A stretch of DNA of 8,423 nt from Ruminococcus sp. UBA3855 (lineage in GTDB: Bacteria; Bacillota; Clostridia; Oscillospirales; Ruminococcaceae), in NCBI GenBank assembly GCA_002392545.1, contig DGHF01000110.1:1-8423 (forward strand), written 5' to 3'. The notes beneath the pieces are model-generated. The model had not been told where the DNA came from. It made no database searches and worked only from the letters and a program-made list of their open reading frames with translations. Below, piece by piece: positions 5,464 to 8,423 of this stretch. The position numbers and the translations under genes were made by a program. Positions within the stretch are counted from its first letter, which is position 1; every line of letters starts with the position of its first letter.

Positions 5464-5599
5464 CATTGCGGTATTGCATATTACAGTTACTTCGCTTTTA
5501 ACGCTGGTGTCATTGGTTCGAATCCAATCTCCGGAGCAGTCCGGTGTAGCTCAGTTGGTAGAGCACAGATATGTCTGTGATAGATTTCATCCGCATATG
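5464..5599 (+). ncRNA. Y-RNA-like unit 4 with permuted tRNA mimic
   Basis: The basal helix pairs CATTGCGG (5464-5471) with CCGCA-T-ATG (5591-5599), one bulged T. The internal loop has ATTGCA (5473-5478) opposite GATTTCA (5583-5589). The upper helix pairs 5479-5486 with 5575-5582, then AC (5489-5490) with GT (5573-5574) past two bulged T. The tRNA mimic has a T arm ATTGG-TTCGAAT-CCAAT (5512-5528), an acceptor stem CTCCGGA (5529-5535) with TCCGGTG (5540-5546) closed by GCAG (one T-T mismatch), and a D arm GCTC-AGTTGGTA-GAGC (5549-5564). A competing hairpin CACAGA-TATG-TCTGTG (5564-5579) would consume the 3' strand of the upper helix. The D-arm half resembles common elongator tRNA sequences closely enough to mislead tRNA searches. 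Confidence 0.88.
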
Positions 5600-5612
5600 A
5601 TTTTGAAAACAA

Positions 5613-5739
5613 CAAGCGTGCATTGTAGAAAACAGTTACTTCATGGTTATCTTTTTTAAGACGTGGTTCGAATCCGCAGCTGCTCCGTGCAGTGAAATTT
5701 CAACTGTTTTTGATTTCATCACGCTTGCTTTATTTTTTT
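5613..5739 (+). ncRNA. Y-RNA-like unit 5 with reduced tRNA mimic and U-rich end
   Basis: The basal helix CAAGCGTG (5613-5620) pairs exactly with CACGCTTG (5720-5727). The internal loop has ATTGTA (5622-5627) opposite GATTTCA (5712-5718). The upper helix pairs 5628-5637 with 5702-5711 over 10 bp, including a terminal wobble. The tip keeps a T arm with a TTCGAAT loop (5667-5673) on a 4-bp stem, then a short closed hairpin GCTGC-TCCGT-GCAGT (5679-5693) in place of the acceptor stem. No D arm follows, only GAAATTTC. The basal helix is followed by CTTTATTTTTTT, so the unit ends like an intrinsically terminated RNA. It lies only 16 bases before the rsr start codon, and the rsr ribosome site follows at once. 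Confidence 0.82.
5720..5739 (+). terminator. Possible attenuator: unit 5 helix plus U tract before rsr
   Basis: The 3' strand of the unit 5 basal helix (5720-5727) is followed by a C and then a run with ten T in eleven bases (5729-5739). RNA polymerase could stop here, releasing the Y RNAs, or read on into rsr. The closing helix spans a large interior rather than a tight hairpin, so termination may be partial and sensitive to protein bound to unit 5. This is inference from sequence layout. Confidence 0.45.
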
Positions 5740-5755
5740 CGAGGAGGCTTCACGA

Positions 5756-7195
5756 ATGGGAAAGTTTAACAATCCGGCATCCACCAAAACCCAAAATGCA
5801 GAGGGTCATGTTGCTTATGCAATGGACAGCAAGTCCAAACTGGTGACAATGGTTTTGACCTCTTTCTTCAATGAAAGCAAGTTCTACGGCGACAATTCCG
5901 TCGAAATGGAACATCTTATTCCGCAGGTTATCCAGCAGGATGCAGAATTTGTTTCCAATCTTGCTGTATATGCAAGGAGAGTTTTCAATATGCGTTCCGT
6001 TTCGCACGTCCTGACGGCATACCTCGCCCATGAGCCGAACGGGAAACCCTTCACAAGAAAAACCGTGAAAGGTGTTGCCCTGCGTGGGGACGATTTGACG
6101 GAAATCATGTCTTTCTATCTTGCCACTTTCGGGAAGCCGATTCCTCAGTCTCTCATCAAGGGAATTGCTGATGTACTCCCCACACTGGATGAATACACCC
6201 TCGCCAAGTATGCCGGAAATAAAAAATCCGTCAAGATGAAAGATTTAATCATTCTCACCCATCCCAAGCCGAAGGATGACGAACAAGCCGACCTGTGGAA
6301 ACGCTGTATTGAAGGAAAGCTGAAAACTCCGCTCACATGGGAAACTGAACTCTCTGCGAACGGAAACAATGCCGGAACATGGGAAAAGCTCATTGATTCC
6401 GGAAAAGTCGGCTATATGGCATTACTCCGCAACCTGCGGAACATCATCAACGCCAATCCGGCGAATATTGAAACCGTCTTTCAGACTATCGAAAATCCCG
6501 AAGCTGTCAAGCGTTCCAAACAGCTCCCCTTCCGTTTCCTGTCCGCATACAAGCAGATTCAGGAAATTGCCGGAAGCCGTATATTAGATGTGCTGGAAAA
6601 TGCGGTCAGCGCATCCGTTGAAAATCTCCCGAAAATTTCAGGTACAACAGTGATAGCGATTGACGTTTCCGGCTCTATGAGAAGTCCAATCAGCAGAAAG
6701 TCAAGTATTGGCTGTCATGAAATTGCCCTTATGCTGGGAATGATTGCAAATCATCTCTGTGAAAACAGCATTGTTTACACATTCGACACCGAAATTGAAA
6801 AGCTCTCTGTTCCGTCACAGTCCGGCATTCTGTACAGTGCTCTCAATACCTATGTCCGTGGTGGCGGTACGAATATGGGGCTTCCGTTTGAAAAAATGAT
6901 TGCTGATAATATCAAGGCTGACAGAATCATTATTCTTTCCGATAATATGTGTAATTGTGGTATTACATATTATAATAAAGCGACTGTTCAGACTCTCGCA
7001 GATGAATACCGTAAAAAGTCCGGCTGTGACATCTGGGTACATGCCATTGATTTGCAGGGCTACGGAACTCAGCAGTTCCAAGGCAGAAAGACCAACATTG
7101 TCGCCGGATGGAGTGAAAAAATTTTCGACTTCATCACCCTTGCGGAACAGGGCGAAAACAGTCTCGTTGAGACAATCCAAAAATACAAATGGTAA
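5756..7195 (+). CDS. rsr: Ro60-family (TROVE domain) RNA-binding protein Rsr
   Basis: The gene encodes 479 residues, close to the usual bacterial Ro60 length, with a GAGGAGG ribosome site eight bases before the ATG. Residues about 5-290 form the TROVE/HEAT-repeat ring that binds Y RNA on its outside and misfolded RNA ends in its central hole. Residues about 296-479 form a von Willebrand A domain with an intact MIDAS: D303-x-S305-x-S307 (AIDVSGSM), T372 (GGGTNMG) and D396 (LSDNM). Known bacterial relatives (Deinococcus Rsr, Salmonella Rsr) work with Y RNAs and exonucleases such as PNPase in RNA decay, rRNA maturation and stress survival. Here the gene follows five Y-RNA-like units in the same direction, probably in one transcription unit. 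No rtcB or rtcA gene is visible in this window. The protein is cytoplasmic, with no signal peptide. Confidence 0.97.
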   Translation: MGKFNNPASTKTQNAEGHVAYAMDSKSKLVTMVLTSFFNESKFYGDNSVEMEHLIPQVIQQDAEFVSNLAVYARRVFNMRSVSHVLTAYLAHEPNGKPFTRKTVKGVALRGDDLTEIMSFYLATFGKPIPQSLIKGIADVLPTLDEYTLAKYAGNKKSVKMKDLIILTHPKPKDDEQADLWKRCIEGKLKTPLTWETELSANGNNAGTWEKLIDSGKVGYMALLRNLRNIINANPANIETVFQTIENPEAVKRSKQLPFRFLSAYKQIQEIAGSRILDVLENAVSASVENLPKISGTTVIAIDVSGSMRSPISRKSSIGCHEIALMLGMIANHLCENSIVYTFDTEIEKLSVPSQSGILYSALNTYVRGGGTNMGLPFEKMIADNIKADRIIILSDNMCNCGITYYNKATVQTLADEYRKKSGCDIWVHAIDLQGYGTQQFQGRKTNIVAGWSEKIFDFITLAEQGENSLVETIQKYKW

Positions 7196-7205
7196 ATCCA
7201 TTAAA

Positions 7206-7243
7206 AACCATCCCCCACGTGATGCGGAGGATGGTTCTTTTTT
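7206..7243. terminator. Bidirectional terminator between rsr and the Uma2 gene
   Basis: AACCATCC (7206-7213) pairs with GGATGGTT (7229-7236). A T run follows on the plus strand (7238-7243), and an A run before the stem gives a T run on the minus strand. It serves the converging rsr and Uma2 genes and overlaps the Uma2 stop codon. Confidence 0.88.
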
Positions 7244-7796
7244 ACAGCAAATCAGAAATTTTAATACTCAATTCCCTGTTGTAAATTTCAACAGGTATCG
7301 GGGTATCGAATGTGTAAATATTCGGCAGGTGGCTTCTTTCGAAGAAATAAACCAATGTTTTTTGTTCATCAGGCACGACAATCCAATATTCCCGAACTCC
7401 GTTTTCCTGATAATATGTGAATTTTTTCCCGAAATCATCGCCCTTATTGGTGGAAGTCACTTCAATGACCCAATCCGGCGCACCGTAACAACGCTTTTCA
7501 TCAATTTTGGATGGGTCACACATCACAAATACATCCGGCTGTACTACAATGGTATCTGTCAGTTTCACATCAACAGGCGACACAAACACACTGCATTTTC
7601 CGCCCTTTTTGCGAATAAAAGCACGGATTTCGCTGTAAGCCCCCCCAACAATATTCTGGTGCTGAATCGTCGGCGCAGACATTCCAACAATTTCCCCCTC
7701 GTGGAGTTCATAGCGTTCAGAAACGCTTTCTTTGGGGAACATTTCAAAGAATTCATCCGCAGTGATTTTCTTCAATTCTCTTTCCGGTAATGCCAT
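7242..7796 (-). CDS. Uma2 family protein (PD-(D/E)XK nuclease fold, formerly DUF820)
   Basis: The gene encodes 184 residues, the normal Uma2 size. An AAAGGGGT site precedes the ATG. Family landmarks are the N-terminal 'ITADEFFEMFP...YELHEGEIVGM' region, QPDVFV with D88, PDWVIEVTS with E112, K124/K125, and GVREYWIVVPD (133-143). D88, E112 and the following lysine are the likely metal-site residues of the restriction-endonuclease-like fold. Uma2 proteins are abundant in cyanobacteria and also occur in many Firmicutes; their substrate is poorly known. The gene has its own minus-strand promoter and no operon partner downstream, since it converges on rsr. A direct functional link to the Ro60 system is not supported by orientation. 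Confidence 0.93.
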   Translation of the reverse strand: MALPERELKKITADEFFEMFPKESVSERYELHEGEIVGMSAPTIQHQNIVGGAYSEIRAFIRKKGGKCSVFVSPVDVKLTDTIVVQPDVFVMCDPSKIDEKRCYGAPDWVIEVTSTNKGDDFGKKFTYYQENGVREYWIVVPDEQKTLVYFFERSHLPNIYTFDTPIPVEIYNRELSIKISDLL

Positions 7797-7828
7797 AACA
7801 ATACCCCTTTCGAAATTTATTTAATACT

Positions 7829-7857
7829 ATGATACCACAAAACCGCCAAAAAAGCAA
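7829..7857 (-). promoter_or_regulatory. Promoter of the Uma2 gene
   Basis: On the minus strand, TTGCTT (complement of 7852-7857) and TATCAT (complement of 7829-7834) are 17 bases apart, with TGG before the -10 box. The start would fall near 7822, giving a leader of about 25 bases with the ribosome site inside it. Confidence 0.6.
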
Positions 7858-7865
7858 GCCCTAAT

Positions 7866-8318
7866 TCAAGAAATATCGTACCTGTCCCAAAGATAATGTG
7901 ATTCATCCCTTGAATCCAATCCAATGTCCAGCAATGTCTTTTTATCCTCTGTCAGGAGTGTGAAACCGCAAGTCAAACCTGAACCATGCCATAAATCAGG
8001 AATTGCTTTTTCTGCATTGATGATTTGAATTTCCGCCCAAAATTGACCACACAGCAGATAAAATACAGCTCCGTTTTCAATCTGCATCTTTGAGCGAACC
8101 CATGCAAAAATTTCAGTTTCATTTGCATTGACATCCATCAAAGAATCTGGTTGTCTGGTTGAGGAAGTGTAACCGATGTTCCGCAAAAAATCGGCATTCC
8201 ATCCGAAAGAATCAAAATCCAGAATTTCCAATACAGCAATTCCATTCAGTCGAGAAAGTTCATTTTTGACTTTCTGGAATTGTAATTTCTTTTGCAATAA
8301 TGCTCTATCCAATATCAT
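7866..8318 (-). CDS. Hypothetical protein, about 150 residues
   Basis: I place the start at the ATG at 8316-8318 (MILDRALLQKKL), because AGGCGGTGA, close to the ideal ribosome-binding sequence, lies just before it. The frame also allows a TTG at 8333, but that start would place the ribosome site inside the gene. I do not recognise the family. The N-terminal 30 residues look like an amphipathic helix. The middle has DFDSFGWNADFLRNIGY and a hydrophobic stretch (GAVFYLLCGQFWAEIQII) that reads as beta strands of a soluble core rather than a membrane span. The C-terminus (LTEDKKTLLDIGLDSRDESH, then YLWDRYDIS) is acidic. The overall look resembles small immunity-type or SUKH-like proteins, but this is an impression only. 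It sits upstream of Uma2 on the same strand, separated by a likely promoter. Confidence 0.78.
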   Translation of the reverse strand: MILDRALLQKKLQFQKVKNELSRLNGIAVLEILDFDSFGWNADFLRNIGYTSSTRQPDSLMDVNANETEIFAWVRSKMQIENGAVFYLLCGQFWAEIQIINAEKAIPDLWHGSGLTCGFTLLTEDKKTLLDIGLDSRDESHYLWDRYDIS

Positions 8319-8335
8319 TTCACCGCCTTTCAAAA

Positions 8336-8366
8336 AAAGTGTCCGGCATTTTCAGCCGGACACTTT
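8336..8366 (-). terminator. Strong terminator for the leftward gene entering from the right
   Basis: AAAGTGTCCGGC (8336-8347) pairs exactly with GCCGGACACTTT (8355-8366) over 12 bp with a 7-base loop. Read on the minus strand the stem is followed by seven T, so it terminates leftward transcription. It separates the partial gene at the window's end from the 7866-8318 gene. Confidence 0.9.
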
Positions 8367-8376
8367 CATTGATTCA

Positions 8377-8423
8377 TTATTCAATTTCATCATGGTGCGC
8401 CTGCAAGGACTTCACACCGAAAT
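8377..8423 (-). CDS. C-terminal end of a gene continuing beyond the window
   Basis: One minus-strand frame encodes FGVKSLQAHHDEIE and stops at TAA (complement of 8377-8379), 10 bases before a strong terminator for the same strand. The stop-terminator layout suggests a true gene end. Fourteen codons are too few to name a family. Confidence 0.5.
   Translation of the reverse strand, partial: FGVKSLQAHHDEIE

Noticed and set aside
5406..5535. A tRNA with a large insertion in the anticodon arm, made of the 5' half at 5406-5430 and the 3' half at 5512-5535
   Set aside because: The acceptor strands GTCGGTA and CTCCGGA do not pair (mismatches at three of seven positions, including the terminal pair). 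Each half pairs well with the half on its other side, as a permuted tRNA mimic, so the split-tRNA reading fails.
4923..5739. CRISPR array
   Set aside because: The recurring pieces (CAGTTACTTCG, GATTTYATCCG) are short, imperfect and unevenly spaced, and are explained as strands of conserved helices and loops. No cas gene is present.
4923..5739. Metabolite riboswitch or T-box leader for rsr
   Set aside because: No T-box sequence or known riboswitch core was seen. The five repeated closed units and T/D-arm modules fit Y RNAs upstream of a Ro60 gene better.
5420..5846. Two short plus-strand open frames (79 and 67 codons) and a minus-strand 115-codon frame at 4985-5332
   Set aside because: They overlap the RNA array or the start of rsr, lack ribosome sites and have no recognisable protein features.
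6900..7790. Plus-strand open frame of 296 codons
   Set aside because: It overlaps the C-terminal part of rsr and lies antisense to the Uma2 gene; both overlapped genes have family motifs and ribosome sites, and this frame has neither.

Overview
The window joins the right end of an integrated mobile element (about 1-4800) to host chromosome (about 4800-8423). Codon use, strong AGGAGG-type ribosome sites, sigma-A promoters, A/T-rich intergenic DNA and the protein families suggest a low-to-mid GC Firmicute, probably a gut Clostridia of the Ruminococcus/Oscillospiraceae type. That placement is inference.

Mobile element, 1-4800. A leftward block holds a partial gene of unknown function (1-610), a small DNA-binding-like protein (692-943) and a Cro/CI-type regulator with a TTG start (959-1180). 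A control region (1190-1360) has two promoters that face each other and several inverted or direct repeats suited to repressor binding. A rightward block holds a second Cro/CI-type regulator (1410-1841), a 533-residue coiled-coil/DUF4041/GIY-YIG-like protein (1859-3460) closed by a terminator, and a tyrosine integrase with an N-terminal zinc ribbon (3556-4659). Just past the integrase is the 3' part of a tRNA-Ser(GCU) gene (4742-4800) without its 5' half. This is the att scar of integration; the intact tRNA should lie at the element's other end, left of the window.

Ro60 locus, 4892-7243. A near-perfect promoter (4892-4920) starts an untranslated stretch of about 830 bases before rsr, the bacterial Ro60 gene (5756-7195). 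This stretch is not empty. It folds by eye into five consecutive Y-RNA-like units, each with a covarying basal helix, a conserved internal loop (about ATTGTA opposite GATTTYA) and an upper helix ending in CAGTTAC. The tip of each unit differs. Units 3 and 4 carry circularly permuted tRNA mimics (T arm, then an acceptor stem closed by a tetraloop, then D arm). Unit 5 keeps only the T arm and a short closed hairpin. Units 1 and 2 carry unrelated hairpin modules. The last unit ends in a U-rich tract just before the rsr ribosome site, so it could also terminate or attenuate transcription. The likely reading is one transcription unit making a family of Y RNAs plus their protein partner, with each tip offering a different surface to effector proteins.

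Right end, 7206-8423. A bidirectional terminator separates rsr from leftward genes: a Uma2-family nuclease-fold protein (7242-7796) with its own promoter, an unrecognised protein of about 150 residues (7866-8318), a strong terminator (8336-8366, minus strand), and the last 14 codons of a further gene.
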